From NCBI RefSeq assembly GCF_014268495.2, contig NZ_CP077087.1:4343501-4407500 (forward strand): a stretch of DNA of 64,000 nt, given 5' to 3'. The notes beneath the pieces are model-generated. The model had not been told where the DNA came from, did not search any database, and worked only from the letters and a program-made list of their open reading frames with translations. This document shows positions 51,631 to 60,088 of the stretch, one piece after another. Position 1 is the stretch's first letter, and each line of letters opens with the position of its first letter. Both the position numbers and the translations under genes were made by a program. Source of the DNA: Pseudomonas monsensis. GTDB lineage: Bacteria; Pseudomonadota; Gammaproteobacteria; Pseudomonadales; Pseudomonadaceae.

Positions 51631-52947
51631 TCAGAGGACCATCGCGGCCACCCAGCCGAACGCCAGCAACGGCAGGTTGTAGTGCAGGAAGGTCGGCACC
51701 ACGGTGTCCCAGATATGGTGATGCTGGCCGTCGATGTTCAGGCCGGAAGTCGGGCCCAGCGTCGAGTCCGAGGCCGGCGAACCGGCATCGCCCAAGGCTC
51801 CGGCGGTGCCGACGATGCAGACAATGGCGATCGGGCTGAAGCCCAGTTGCACGCACAGCGGCACGAAAATCGCCGCCAGAATCGGCACGGTGGAAAACGA
51901 CGAACCGATGCCCATGGTCACCAGCAAGCCGACCAGCAGCATCAACAATGCACCGATGCCTTTACTGTGGTTGATCCACGACGCCGACGATTCGACCAGG
52001 GTCTGCACCTGGCCGGTGGCCTTCATCACTTCGGCGAAACCGGACGCGGCAATCATGATGAAGCCGATCATCGCCATCATCTTCATGCCTTCGGTGAAGA
52101 GGTCATCGGTCTCGCGCCACTTGACGATGCCGGACACCGAGAAGATCAGGAAGCCGACCAGCGCGCCGATAATCATCGAGTCCAGCAGCAACTGCACGAT
52201 GAACGCGGCGGCAATCGCCACACCGGCAATCATCAGGCTCAGCGGGTTGTACTGCACCGCCACCTGCTCGACCTGCTCGATCTTCGCCAGGTCGTATACG
52301 CGCTTCTTGCGGTAACTGATGAACGCCATCGCCAGCCCGAACACCATGCCCAGCGCCGGAATGCCCATCGCGTGGGTGACGTTGATGCCGCTGATGTCGA
52401 CGCCGCTGCGGGCAATGTTGGCCAGCAGGATTTCATTGAGGAAGATGTTGCCGAAGCCCACCGGCAGGAACATGTACGGGGTGATCAGGCCGAAGGTCAT
52501 GACACAGGCGATCAGGCGCCGGTCGAGTTGCAGCTTGGTCAGGACATAGAGCAGCGGCGGTACCAGCAGCGGAATAAACGCAATGTGGATCGGCAGGATG
52601 TTCTGCGAGGCAATCGCCACCACCCACAACAGGCCGATCAGCAGCCATTTGACACTGCCGCCCCCGCTCGCATGCTGGCGATCGACCATCGCCAGCGCCT
52701 TGTCGGCCAGCGCATGGGCCAGGCCGGACTTGCCAATCGCCACGGCGAACGCGCCGAGCAAGGCGTAGGACAACGCCACGGTCGCGCCGCCGCCCAGGCC
52801 GCTGTTGAACGCCTTGAGCGTGGCGTCGATGCCCAGACCACCGGTCAGGCCGCCGACCAGCGCGCCGACGATCAACGCGATCACCACGTGCACCCGGGAC
52901 AGGCTGAGGATCAGCATGATGCCGACCGCAGCAATCACTGCATTCAT
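51631..52947 (-). CDS. NhaC-family Na+/H+ antiporter-like membrane protein
   Basis: 438 residues, about 11-12 membrane helices. Family features include HVVIALIVGALVGGLTGGLG at the N-terminus, NSGLGGGATVALSYALLGAF, the WVVAIASQNILPIHIAFIPL segment, GSSFSTVPILAAIFVPLC and GDAGSPASDSTLGPTSGLN. This matches the Na+/H+ antiporter NhaC-type family (YuiF-like branch). It may instead carry an amino acid or organic acid. The gene stands alone, with REP sequence downstream and a repeat-rich leader upstream. Confidence 0.87.
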   Translation of the reverse strand: MNAVIAAVGIMLILSLSRVHVVIALIVGALVGGLTGGLGIDATLKAFNSGLGGGATVALSYALLGAFAVAIGKSGLAHALADKALAMVDRQHASGGGSVKWLLIGLLWVVAIASQNILPIHIAFIPLLVPPLLYVLTKLQLDRRLIACVMTFGLITPYMFLPVGFGNIFLNEILLANIARSGVDISGINVTHAMGIPALGMVFGLAMAFISYRKKRVYDLAKIEQVEQVAVQYNPLSLMIAGVAIAAAFIVQLLLDSMIIGALVGFLIFSVSGIVKWRETDDLFTEGMKMMAMIGFIMIAASGFAEVMKATGQVQTLVESSASWINHSKGIGALLMLLVGLLVTMGIGSSFSTVPILAAIFVPLCVQLGFSPIAIVCIVGTAGALGDAGSPASDSTLGPTSGLNIDGQHHHIWDTVVPTFLHYNLPLLAFGWVAAMVL

Positions 52948-53068
52948 TTCACTACCTCAAAAAACACTGCGATGGAAACACATCGCCAGACAGGATGAGT
53001 CCGCCCATGGAGCACCGGCGGATTTGCAAAGAGGGTCTTATTAGAAGGGCGCGCACTGTGAATGAAGC

Positions 53069-53140
53069 AGCGGCAAGCTGCAAGTCGCAAGCTGCAAGCT
53101 TTTGCGTTTTTTCTCTTGCAGCTTGCGGCTCGAAGCTCAA
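53069..53140. repeat. Inverted GCAAGCTGCAAG repeats upstream of a chemoreceptor gene
   Basis: Several copies of the AAGCTGCAAG motif face CTTGCAGCTTG across a T-rich centre (GCGTTTTTTCTC), so it can fold into a hairpin with a T-run. It may be a terminator between the divergent antiporter and chemoreceptor genes. Confidence 0.65.
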
Positions 53141-53203
53141 GAAAGCTGTTCCTGGGCCGTTACAGTGCAAAGTCTCAGATATTTATCGAATAAGGACGTT
53201 TCC

Positions 53204-55351
53204 ATGTCGCTCAGACAACTTTCCATCCAATGGAAAATCACCCTGCTCGCCGGGCTGTGCCTGGCCGGTATCGTGACCCTGTTGGTGGGTCTTTCCCTGT
53301 ACCGCATGGAGCACAGTTCCGAACTGGTGAAAGCGTCGAGCATGGAGATGCTTACCGAATCGGCCCAGGCGCGCATTGAGTCCCAAGGCGAAGTGCAGGC
53401 CGCTGGCATTCGGCAGCAATTCATGGACGCCTATCAGTACGGCCACGGATTCTCGCGGCAAGTGTTGTTCCTGCGTGAACAGGCGGAAAAACGCTTCCTC
53501 GATGCCTTCGACCTGCGTGAAGACATGACCCGTCAGGTCAAGTCCGCGCTGCAGGCCAACCCTGACCTGCTCGGCCTGTCGCTGGTGTTCGAAGCCAACG
53601 CGCTGGACGGCAAGGACGAACTGTTTGCCGGCCAGGCTGAACTGGGCAGCAACGACAAGGGCCGTTTCGCCCTGTACTGGTCGCAGCCGACCCCGGGCAA
53701 AGTCACCTCGATGGCGCTGCCGGAAAGCGACATGGCCGACACCAGCACCGGCCCCAGCGGTCAGGCGGCCAACGCTTGGTTCACTTGCCCGCGCACCACC
53801 CTCAAGCCGTGCGTGATCGAACCGTACTTTTATGTGATCGACGGCCAGAACGTGCTGATGACCAGCATCGTCTTCCCGCTGATGGTCAACGGCAAGGTCA
53901 TCGCATCGCTGTCGGTGGACATCAACCTCAACAGCCTGCAAGCGATCAGCCAGGGCGCGAGTAAAAAGCTCTATGACGGCCAGACCGCCGTGAGCATCAT
54001 CAGCCCCACCGGCCTGCTCGCCGGTTACAGCCCGGACGCCAGCAAGCTGAGCCAGCGCCTGGATGCCATTGACACCGTCAGCGGCGCCGAACTGCTGCGT
54101 CAACTCGGTACCAGCAGCAGCGTCAGCAGCCTGCACAGCAACGGCCAGTTGAAAGTGCTGTCGCCGTTCCAGCCGATCCCCGGCGGTCCGTCGTGGGGCG
54201 TACTGCTCGACGTGCCGGAAAAAGTTCTGGTGGAACGCGCCGAGGCACTCAAACAGCAACTGGATGCGAGCAACAACTCGGGCACCCTGATCGAACTGAG
54301 CCTTGGCGTGTTGGCCGCGCTGGTCGGCCTGCTGCTGGTGTGGCTGATGGCGCGCAGCGTGACCAAGCCGATCCTCGGCGTAGCCAATATGCTCGAAGAC
54401 ATCGCCAGTGGTGAGGGCGATCTGACCCGCCGTCTGGCCTACGACAAAAAGGACGAACTCGGTCAACTCGCTGGCTGGTTCAACAAGTTCCTCGACAAGT
54501 TGCAGCCGATCATTGCCGAAGTGAAACGCTCGGTGCAGGACGCACGCAACACCGCCGACCAGTCTTCGGCCATCGCCACCCAGACCAGCGCCGGCATGGA
54601 ACAGCAATATCGTCAGGTCGATCAGGTCGCCACCGCGTCCCACGAAATGAGCGCCACCGCGCAGGACGTCGCGCGCAGTGCCGCACAAGCCGCTGAAGCG
54701 GCCAAGGACGCCGACCGCGCCACTCGCCAGGGCCTGACCGTGATCGACCGCACCACCGCGAGCATCGACACCCTGGCCGCCGACATGAGCGCGGCGATGG
54801 TGCAAGTCGAAGGCCTGGCCGCCAACAGCGAGAAGATCGGCACGGTGCTGGAAACCATCCGCGCCATCGCCGAACAGACCAACCTGCTCGCCCTCAACGC
54901 GGCCATCGAAGCCGCACGCGCCGGTGAAGCCGGGCGTGGTTTTGCCGTGGTCGCCGACGAAGTGCGCAACCTCGCCCGCCGTACACAGGAGTCGGTGGAA
55001 GAAACCCGTCAGGTGATCGAGCAGTTGCAGACCGGTACCCAAGATGTAGTCGGTTCGATGGGCAACAGCCATCGTCAGGCTCAGGGCAGCGTTGAACAGG
55101 TCGGGCAAGCGGTGACTGCGCTGCGCCAGATCGGTGAGGCGGTGACGGTGATCAGCGACATGAACCTGCAGATCGCCAGCGCGGCGGAAGAACAGAGCGC
55201 AGTGGCCGAGGAGATCAACAACAACGTGGCAACCATTCGTGACGTGACCGAGTCGTTGTCGGGGCAAGCGAATGAATCGGCGCGGGTGAGCCAGTCGCTG
55301 AACAGCCTGGCGAATCAGCAGCAGAGTCTGATGGATCAGTTCCGGGTCTGA
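53204..55351 (+). CDS. Methyl-accepting chemotaxis protein with large Cache sensor
   Basis: 715 residues. First helix near 12-34 (ITLLAGLCLAGIVTLLVGLS), periplasmic domain of about 340 residues (double-Cache type by size; contains LLGLSLVFEANALDGKDE, YFYVIDGQNVLMTSIVFPL and GLLAGYSPDASKLS), second helix near 383-404 (IELSLGVLAALVGLLLVW), HAMP with VANMLEDIASGEGDLTRRLA, then the signalling domain with EQTNLLALNAAIEAARAGEA. The ATG at 53204 has AAGGAC 8 bases upstream; the frame above is leader. Ligand not predictable. Both chemoreceptors of this window end without a CheR pentapeptide. Confidence 0.94.
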   Translation: MSLRQLSIQWKITLLAGLCLAGIVTLLVGLSLYRMEHSSELVKASSMEMLTESAQARIESQGEVQAAGIRQQFMDAYQYGHGFSRQVLFLREQAEKRFLDAFDLREDMTRQVKSALQANPDLLGLSLVFEANALDGKDELFAGQAELGSNDKGRFALYWSQPTPGKVTSMALPESDMADTSTGPSGQAANAWFTCPRTTLKPCVIEPYFYVIDGQNVLMTSIVFPLMVNGKVIASLSVDINLNSLQAISQGASKKLYDGQTAVSIISPTGLLAGYSPDASKLSQRLDAIDTVSGAELLRQLGTSSSVSSLHSNGQLKVLSPFQPIPGGPSWGVLLDVPEKVLVERAEALKQQLDASNNSGTLIELSLGVLAALVGLLLVWLMARSVTKPILGVANMLEDIASGEGDLTRRLAYDKKDELGQLAGWFNKFLDKLQPIIAEVKRSVQDARNTADQSSAIATQTSAGMEQQYRQVDQVATASHEMSATAQDVARSAAQAAEAAKDADRATRQGLTVIDRTTASIDTLAADMSAAMVQVEGLAANSEKIGTVLETIRAIAEQTNLLALNAAIEAARAGEAGRGFAVVADEVRNLARRTQESVEETRQVIEQLQTGTQDVVGSMGNSHRQAQGSVEQVGQAVTALRQIGEAVTVISDMNLQIASAAEEQSAVAEEINNNVATIRDVTESLSGQANESARVSQSLNSLANQQQSLMDQFRV

Positions 55352-55379
55352 TTCCGGATGGTGGGGTGTCAGTTGGATT

Positions 55380-55678
55380 CCCCCCTCACCCCAGCCCTCT
55401 CCCCCCAAGGGGGCGAGGGGGAAAGGGAGCCGATCTGCATGTCATTCAAAACCTGAGCCCGGCTCGGCATGTCACGGAGAAGCTTTCAAAACCTCAGTTC
55501 GACCCGGTATCTCCGGCCACGGGAAGGCTTCCAAAATCTCAGTTCGATCCGGTATTTCAGGCCACGGGAACGCTTTCAAAACTTGAGTTCGATCCGGTAT
55601 TTCAGGTCGGTGTAGCTCGAACAGACACCTCGGTCAGTCCCCTCTCCCTCCGGGAGAGGGTTAGGGTGAGGGGCCTTT
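55380..55678. repeat. Pseudomonas intergenic repeat: CCCCTCACCC arms flanking 45-bp tandem repeats
   Basis: The left end (55380-55433) and right end (55635-55678) are inverted CCCCTCACCC...GGGTGAGGGG sequences similar to the arms at 49526-49743. Between them a 45-bp unit (CAAAACCTCAGTTCGACCCGG with variation) starts at 55487, 55532 and 55577, preceded by a degenerate copy near 55447. It lies in the 333-base gap between the chemoreceptor and the sensor kinase; no gene is seen there. Confidence 0.85.
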
Positions 55679-55684
55679 AGAGGC

Positions 55685-56998
55685 TCACCGCCGAGGCAAC
55701 TCGATCACCACCTTCAACCCGCCCCACTTACTCTCGCCCAGCACCAGCAAACCACCCCACGCCTCGACAATGTCGCGCACAATCCCCAGCCCCAGGCCAT
55801 GCCCGTGGGTCTGCTCGTCCAGCCGCGTCCCGCGACTGAATACCTGAGTCCGCTGCTGTTCGGGAATCCCCGGCCCATCGTCCTCGACGCACAGGGCAAA
55901 GCCATCCGTACGCTCGATCACACTCAGGCGCACCTCGGCGTCCGCCCACTTGCAGGCGTTGTCCAGCAGGTTACCGAGCAGTTCCAGCAAGTCCTCACGA
56001 TCCCACGGCAATTGCAGCCCCGGCGGCGCGACGTAGCTCAAGGCCAGATGCTCGCCGTGAATCATGTTCAGCGTTGCCAGCAGCCCCGGCAGTTCCGCGT
56101 CACAGTCGAACAGCGCACCCGGCAGCGCATCACCGGATAAACGCGCACGATTGAGTTCGCGATTAAGCCGCTGTTGCACCTGCTCCAGTTGCTCCTTGAG
56201 GATCTTGCGCAACTCGGGATGGGCATCGAGTTTTTCGCTGGAAGCCAGGCTCAACAGCACCGCCAGCGGCGTTTTCAGGGCATGCCCGAGATTGCCCAGC
56301 GCATTGCGTGAACGCTTGAGGCTGTCTTCGGTGTGGGCGAGCAGATGGTTGATCTGTGCCACCAGCGGCTCCAGCTCCACCGGCACCTGATCGTCGAGTT
56401 GCGAACGCTGGCCCTGCTGCAACTGGGCGATCTGTTCGCGAGCGCTTTCCAGCGGCTTCAAGGCGCGACGCACAGTGATTCGCTGCAACAGCAAAATCAG
56501 CAGCAACCCGGCCAGCCCGAGGCCGAGGCCGATCTGGCGCATGCGCTGGAAGCTCTCGCGCACCGGGGTGTAATCCTGAGCGACGCTGATCGAGATCGAC
56601 TGCCCCAGCCGCCGATAGTCCGAACGCAGCACCAGCAACTGCTGACCGTCCGGCCCCAGTTGCAGATTGCTGTGCAGGCCAGGATGGTTGAGCAGCGGCA
56701 GATCCTGATCCCACAGCGAACGCGAGCGCCAGTGGCTGTCGGCGAAATCAATGCGAAAGTAATGCCCGGAGAACGGCCGTTGATAGGCCGGTGACAGATG
56801 CCGCTCATCCAGCTGCAACCCTTGCGGACCGCGCACCAGCGCCACCAGCAGGCTTTCGCTGTCGTTGCGCAGACCGGCTTCCAGATAACGCTGCAAACCG
56901 ACTTCGAACAACCACAGGCTGATTTGCGCCAGCACCACGCCGACGATCACCATCACGCTGATCAAGCCCAGGCTCAAACGGCGCTGGATCGACCTCAC
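55685..56998 (-). CDS. Sensor histidine kinase
   Basis: 437 residues. Helix 1 near 10-32, periplasmic domain about 33-155, helix 2 near 157-172 (GLGLAGLLLILL), HAMP, then the kinase core with phospho-acceptor H239 in LGNLGHALKTPLAV (the HAMP-HisKA order), N-box DNACKWAD and G-boxes EDDGPGIP and GLGLGIV. The order PepSY-PepSY-regulator-kinase recalls the Pseudomonas CarRS/BqsRS calcium- or iron-responsive systems, but the periplasmic loop has no RExxE/RExxR iron motif. The gene overlaps the regulator gene by 4 bases (ATGA). Confidence 0.92.
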   Translation of the reverse strand: MRSIQRRLSLGLISVMVIVGVVLAQISLWLFEVGLQRYLEAGLRNDSESLLVALVRGPQGLQLDERHLSPAYQRPFSGHYFRIDFADSHWRSRSLWDQDLPLLNHPGLHSNLQLGPDGQQLLVLRSDYRRLGQSISISVAQDYTPVRESFQRMRQIGLGLGLAGLLLILLLQRITVRRALKPLESAREQIAQLQQGQRSQLDDQVPVELEPLVAQINHLLAHTEDSLKRSRNALGNLGHALKTPLAVLLSLASSEKLDAHPELRKILKEQLEQVQQRLNRELNRARLSGDALPGALFDCDAELPGLLATLNMIHGEHLALSYVAPPGLQLPWDREDLLELLGNLLDNACKWADAEVRLSVIERTDGFALCVEDDGPGIPEQQRTQVFSRGTRLDEQTHGHGLGLGIVRDIVEAWGGLLVLGESKWGGLKVVIELPRR

Positions 56999-57663
56999 GA
57001 AGCTTGCCCGCCGAACAGGTAACCCTGGCCGCGACGGGTTTCGATCACGCTTTTGCCGAGCTTGCGCCGCAGGTGATTGACGTGGACCTCCAGAACGTTG
57101 GAATCGCGTTCGGTTTCGCCGTCATAGAGGTGCTCGGCGAGGTGGCTTTTCGACAGAATCTGTTCCGGGTGCAGCATGAAATAACGCAGCAGTCGAAACT
57201 CGGCGGCAGTCAGTTGAATATCGCTGCCGTCACGCACCACGCATTGCCGGCCCTCGTCCAGGTGCAGGCCGGCGGCCTGCAGCGTCGGTTGATTGGCCTG
57301 GCCCTTGGAGCGGCGCAACAACGACTGAATGCGCAGGAACAGCTCTTCGGGGTGAAACGGTTTGGTCAGGTAATCGTCAGCGCCGGCCTTAAGGCCTTCG
57401 ATGCGCTCGGCCCAGGAATCCCGCGCCGTGAGAATCAGCACCGGGATCGCCAGACCGCCCGCGCGCCACTGCGCCAGCACGTCGAGCCCCGGTACACCGG
57501 GCAGGCCGAGGTCGAGAATGATCAGGTCGTAAGGCTCGCTGCTGCCCTGATACAGCGCATCACGGCCATCGGCCAGCCAGTCCACCGCATAGCCCTGACG
57601 TTGCAGGCCGGCGAGCAATTCATCGGCCAGCGGTACGTGGTCTTCCACCAATAGCAAACGCAT
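56995..57663 (-). CDS. OmpR/PhoP-family response regulator
   Basis: 222 residues. Receiver domain 1-115 with acidic pocket (VEDH), phosphorylation site D51 in LIILDLGLPG and LTKPFHPEELF. The C-terminal winged helix has QLTAAEFRLLRYFMLHPEQI and VNHLRRKLGKSVIETRRGQG. It is the cognate regulator of the kinase, whose gene overlaps it. Preceded 4 bases by a PepSY gene. Likely targets include its own operon. Confidence 0.93.
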   Translation of the reverse strand: MRLLLVEDHVPLADELLAGLQRQGYAVDWLADGRDALYQGSSEPYDLIILDLGLPGVPGLDVLAQWRAGGLAIPVLILTARDSWAERIEGLKAGADDYLTKPFHPEELFLRIQSLLRRSKGQANQPTLQAAGLHLDEGRQCVVRDGSDIQLTAAEFRLLRYFMLHPEQILSKSHLAEHLYDGETERDSNVLEVHVNHLRRKLGKSVIETRRGQGYLFGGQAS

Positions 57664-57666
57664 CGG

Positions 57667-57978
57667 TCAATCTTCCTTGTCTTTCACAAGCTCGCCGGTA
57701 GCGGCCTTCAAATGCAGCTCGCGGGCGACGCCTTCGGCGGTGAGCAGCTCGACTTCGTAAATGTAGACGTCGTGTTTTTCTTCCAGCTCGACTTCCAGCA
57801 ATTTCGAACCGGGGTAGCGGTCCATCGCCTGCTGCAGGACCTGCTCGAGCGGCAGAATCACGCCCTGCTGGCGCAGACTCAGGGCTTCGTCCTGATCGAG
57901 GTCGCGGGCCTGGGCCATCGAGCAAAACAGCACAAGCGCCAACGCCGTGCGGCGGGTGGCGCGAACATTAACCTTCAT
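57667..57978 (-). CDS. PepSY-domain periplasmic protein, second copy
   Basis: 103 residues. Signal peptide about 1-24 (TALALVLFCSMAQARD). The PepSY domain has EQVLQQAMDRYPGSKLLEVELEE and VYIYEVELLTAEGVARELHL, ending GELVKDKED. PepSY domains are thought to bind or inhibit periplasmic or secreted proteins. The start at 57978 overlaps the last base of the preceding PepSY gene. It lies between that gene and the response regulator. Confidence 0.9.
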   Translation of the reverse strand: MKVNVRATRRTALALVLFCSMAQARDLDQDEALSLRQQGVILPLEQVLQQAMDRYPGSKLLEVELEEKHDVYIYEVELLTAEGVARELHLKAATGELVKDKED

Positions 57979-58286
57979 TACGTATCCTGATGATCCTTGA
58001 GAACCTGCCCGCTGACCGCGTCTAATTCCAGATCCCACTCCAGCCCCTGCGGGTCACGCATTTCGATCTGGTAGATGTACTTGCCGTACTGCTCTTCCAG
58101 CTCGGTGTCGGTGATCGTCGAACCCGGGTGTTTTTCCAGTGCCGTGGCGTTGAGCTTCTCGAAGGACACGATAGTACCAGCGTCGCGCAGGCGCAGGGCT
58201 TCGTCGGGGCCTAGATCGCGGGCGTGGACGATGCTGGCGGTCAGGCCGATGATCGAGGCAATGGACAGGGCAGTCAGGGTTTTCAT
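57978..58286 (-). CDS. PepSY-domain periplasmic protein, first copy
   Basis: 102 residues. Signal peptide about 1-23 (LSIASIIGLTASIVHARD). PepSY core is EKLNATALEKHPGSTITDTELEEQYGKYIY and QIEMRDPQGLEWDLELDAVSGQ. The two PepSY proteins share a similar mature N-terminus (RDLGPDEALRLRDAG and RDLDQDEALSLRQQG), so one arose by duplication of the other. First gene of the four-gene signalling operon, with its promoter in 58287-58400. Confidence 0.9.
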   Translation of the reverse strand: MKTLTALSIASIIGLTASIVHARDLGPDEALRLRDAGTIVSFEKLNATALEKHPGSTITDTELEEQYGKYIYQIEMRDPQGLEWDLELDAVSGQVLKDHQDT

Positions 58287-58401
58287 GGGATCTCCGTATT
58301 CTTATGTGTTGCTACGATGGGCACCTTAGCGGGATGAACTTAACTGAAACTGAATTGCCATCATTGTTTCAAGGCAATACCGGATCCGTTGAATCATGCA
58401 A

Positions 58402-58498
58402 AACCCTGTGGCAGCGGGCTTGCCCGCGATAGCGTCCTTTCAGCCACCGGGATGCAAGCTGTACCGTCATTGCGGGCAAGCCCGCTCCCACAGGGTTC
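58402..58498. repeat. REP doublet (REPIN), GCGGGCTTGCCCGCG class
   Basis: CCCTGTGGCAGCGGGCTTGCCCGCGAT and its inverse around a GTCCTTTCAGCC...GTACCGTC core. A third sequence class within the window. Confidence 0.88.
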
Positions 58499-58543
58499 AG
58501 TGGTTAACCTATAATTGCCAGCTTGCTAACGATCGAGACCGGT

Positions 58544-59623
58544 ATGACCGCCATCCACATCAAGTTCCCCGCCCTCACCCTCAAGGCCGGCCCTCGGGCC
58601 ATGGCGCGCATTCGTGCCCAGGGCCTGAACGCCAAGGACGTCGGCACCCTGCCCGGTGCGGCCGGTGGTCCCAAGGCGTTGGGCATTCAGGGGCTGGATC
58701 TGGCGTTGTTCGGCGAATGGCTGCCGAGCGCGCCTCGTGAGCGTTCGCTGATTGGTGCGTCGGTGGGTTCCTGGCGCTTCGCCAGCGCCTGCCTGCCGGA
58801 CGCCGCCGAAGGTATCCGCCGTCTCGGCCAGTTGTACGCCGAGCAGAATTTCAACAAAGGCGTGACCATGGCCGAGATCAGCCAGAGCTCGCAACGCATG
58901 CTCAACGACCTGCTCGACGGCCGCGACGCCAGCATCCTCAACAACGCCGACTACCGCCTGAACATCATGGTGGTGAAAAGCCAAGGGCGCCTGGCCGACG
59001 ACCATCGTGGCCGCCTCGGGCTGGCGCTGGGTTCGGTGATTGCCGACAACCTGCGCGGGCGGGCGCGGCTGTCGCGGCACTTCGAACGCTTGATCATCCA
59101 TGACCCGCGCCTGGCCCCGCCGGTGCATGCGCTGAACGACTTTCCGTCGCGCTTCGTCGCGCTCAATGCCGGCAACCTGCGACAGGCGCTGCTGGCGTCT
59201 GGCTCGATCCCGATGGTCATGGAGGGTGTGCGCGACCTGCCGGGCGCCGGTGCCGGCACCTTCCGCGATGGCGGTTTGCTCGACTATCACCTCGACCTGC
59301 CCTACAGCGGCGACGGCATCGTGCTCTATCCGCACTTCACCGACCGGGTGATTCCGGGCTGGTTCGACAAGACCCTGCCCTGGCGCAAGGCCTCGGTGGA
59401 GCGCTTGCAGGACGTGCTGTTGCTGGCACCATCGAAGGAATATCTGGCACGCCTGCCCTACGGCAAACTGCCGGACCGTAACGACTTCAAACGCTTCATG
59501 GGCGATGCACCGAGCCGCCAAAAGTACTGGCACGCGGCGATGGACGAAAGTCGCCGGCTGGGCGACGAGTTTCTCGAACTGACCGCCAACGGTCGTCTCG
59601 CCGAGCGCTTACTAACCCTTTAG
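58544..59623 (+). CDS. Patatin-like phospholipase family protein
   Basis: 359 residues. Serine-aspartate dyad hydrolase fold: oxyanion-loop glycines in LPGAAGGPKALG near 37-47, nucleophile S73 in LIGASVGSWRFA, and the catalytic aspartate in FRDGGLLDYHLDLPYS near 242. It would release fatty acids from phospholipids or other esters. No signal peptide. A TATAAT hexamer lies at 58510-58515, close to the start. Ends with a normal stop; phage-derived remnants begin just downstream. Confidence 0.87.
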   Translation: MTAIHIKFPALTLKAGPRAMARIRAQGLNAKDVGTLPGAAGGPKALGIQGLDLALFGEWLPSAPRERSLIGASVGSWRFASACLPDAAEGIRRLGQLYAEQNFNKGVTMAEISQSSQRMLNDLLDGRDASILNNADYRLNIMVVKSQGRLADDHRGRLGLALGSVIADNLRGRARLSRHFERLIIHDPRLAPPVHALNDFPSRFVALNAGNLRQALLASGSIPMVMEGVRDLPGAGAGTFRDGGLLDYHLDLPYSGDGIVLYPHFTDRVIPGWFDKTLPWRKASVERLQDVLLLAPSKEYLARLPYGKLPDRNDFKRFMGDAPSRQKYWHAAMDESRRLGDEFLELTANGRLAERLLTL

Positions 59624-59656
59624 GCGCGCAGGGACCACTCAGTACCGTAGCCGCAC

Positions 59657-59800
59657 GGATTCCGTCAGCTGTTCTCAACTGAGATGAACGGACGCAGCGA
59701 TAACCGTGACTGGATCGAACGACAACTAGCTCACGCTGACAGCAGTTTGATCCGCGACGTTTACAACCTCGCAACCTGCGTGGAGCTGCGACGGGCAAGC
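59657..59800 (+). pseudogene. C-terminal remnant of a P4-type phage integrase
   Basis: Reading in frame gives HGFRQLFSTEMNG, RDWIERQLAHADSS, and IRDVYNLATCVELRR. These match the tail of P4-family tyrosine recombinases: the H..R box (HGFR), the IERQLAH segment, and the catalytic tyrosine (VYN). In intact members this is preceded by about 300 residues and followed by a few more. Here the frame is stopped by a TAG just upstream (at 59651-59653) and diverges after ELRR. The other catalytic residues are missing, so it is inactive. Confidence 0.65.
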
Positions 59801-59805
59801 CCCAT

Positions 59806-59991
59806 TCATTTTGCACCGTGCGCCGCGCAAGTGATCGCCACCGAGTGCGGCAGCATCAAGCTATTGATGGCTGCGCGATTCAGCGCACGCTCTGCAACTG
59901 GCTGAAAGCGATCCATCGCCAGATTCAGAGCAGACACAAAAACGCCGGCGTTCGGGAGGATCTGCAGCAATTGCTGCGTGGTGGTTGGCAT
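59806..59991 (-). pseudogene. Probable N-terminal remnant of a phage GH19 endolysin
   Basis: Frame on the minus strand begins MPTTTQQLLQILPNAGVFVS and continues ALNLAMDRF, which resembles the first 30 residues of phage and chitinase-type GH19 lysozymes (TEQQLLQILPNAG...GVFVP.LN.AM.RY). The following residues do not match and the catalytic region is absent. Taken with the integrase stump it suggests a decayed prophage. The match is from remembered family sequence and is short. Confidence 0.45.
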
Positions 59992-60088
59992 AGCTGCGTA
60001 AACTGGCAGGCATTGTCTGTCACACGTAGAATGCCGACCGCCGCGCCATCCGGCGGCAACCACATCACTCGCTGAGCAACGGATTTAG

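Larger units (their letters stand above)
59624..60088. other. Prophage-remnant region without an intact gene
   Basis: 465 bases between the patatin and acyltransferase genes. It holds the C-terminal stump of a tyrosine recombinase on the plus strand and the N-terminal piece of a probable GH19 endolysin on the minus strand, both listed separately. No tRNA gene or attachment repeat was noticed. Confidence 0.6.

Noticed and set aside
58510..58515. TATAAT before the patatin gene as a stand-alone promoter call
   Set aside because: The expected -35 position falls inside the REP and does not match TTGACA, so I only mention it with the gene.
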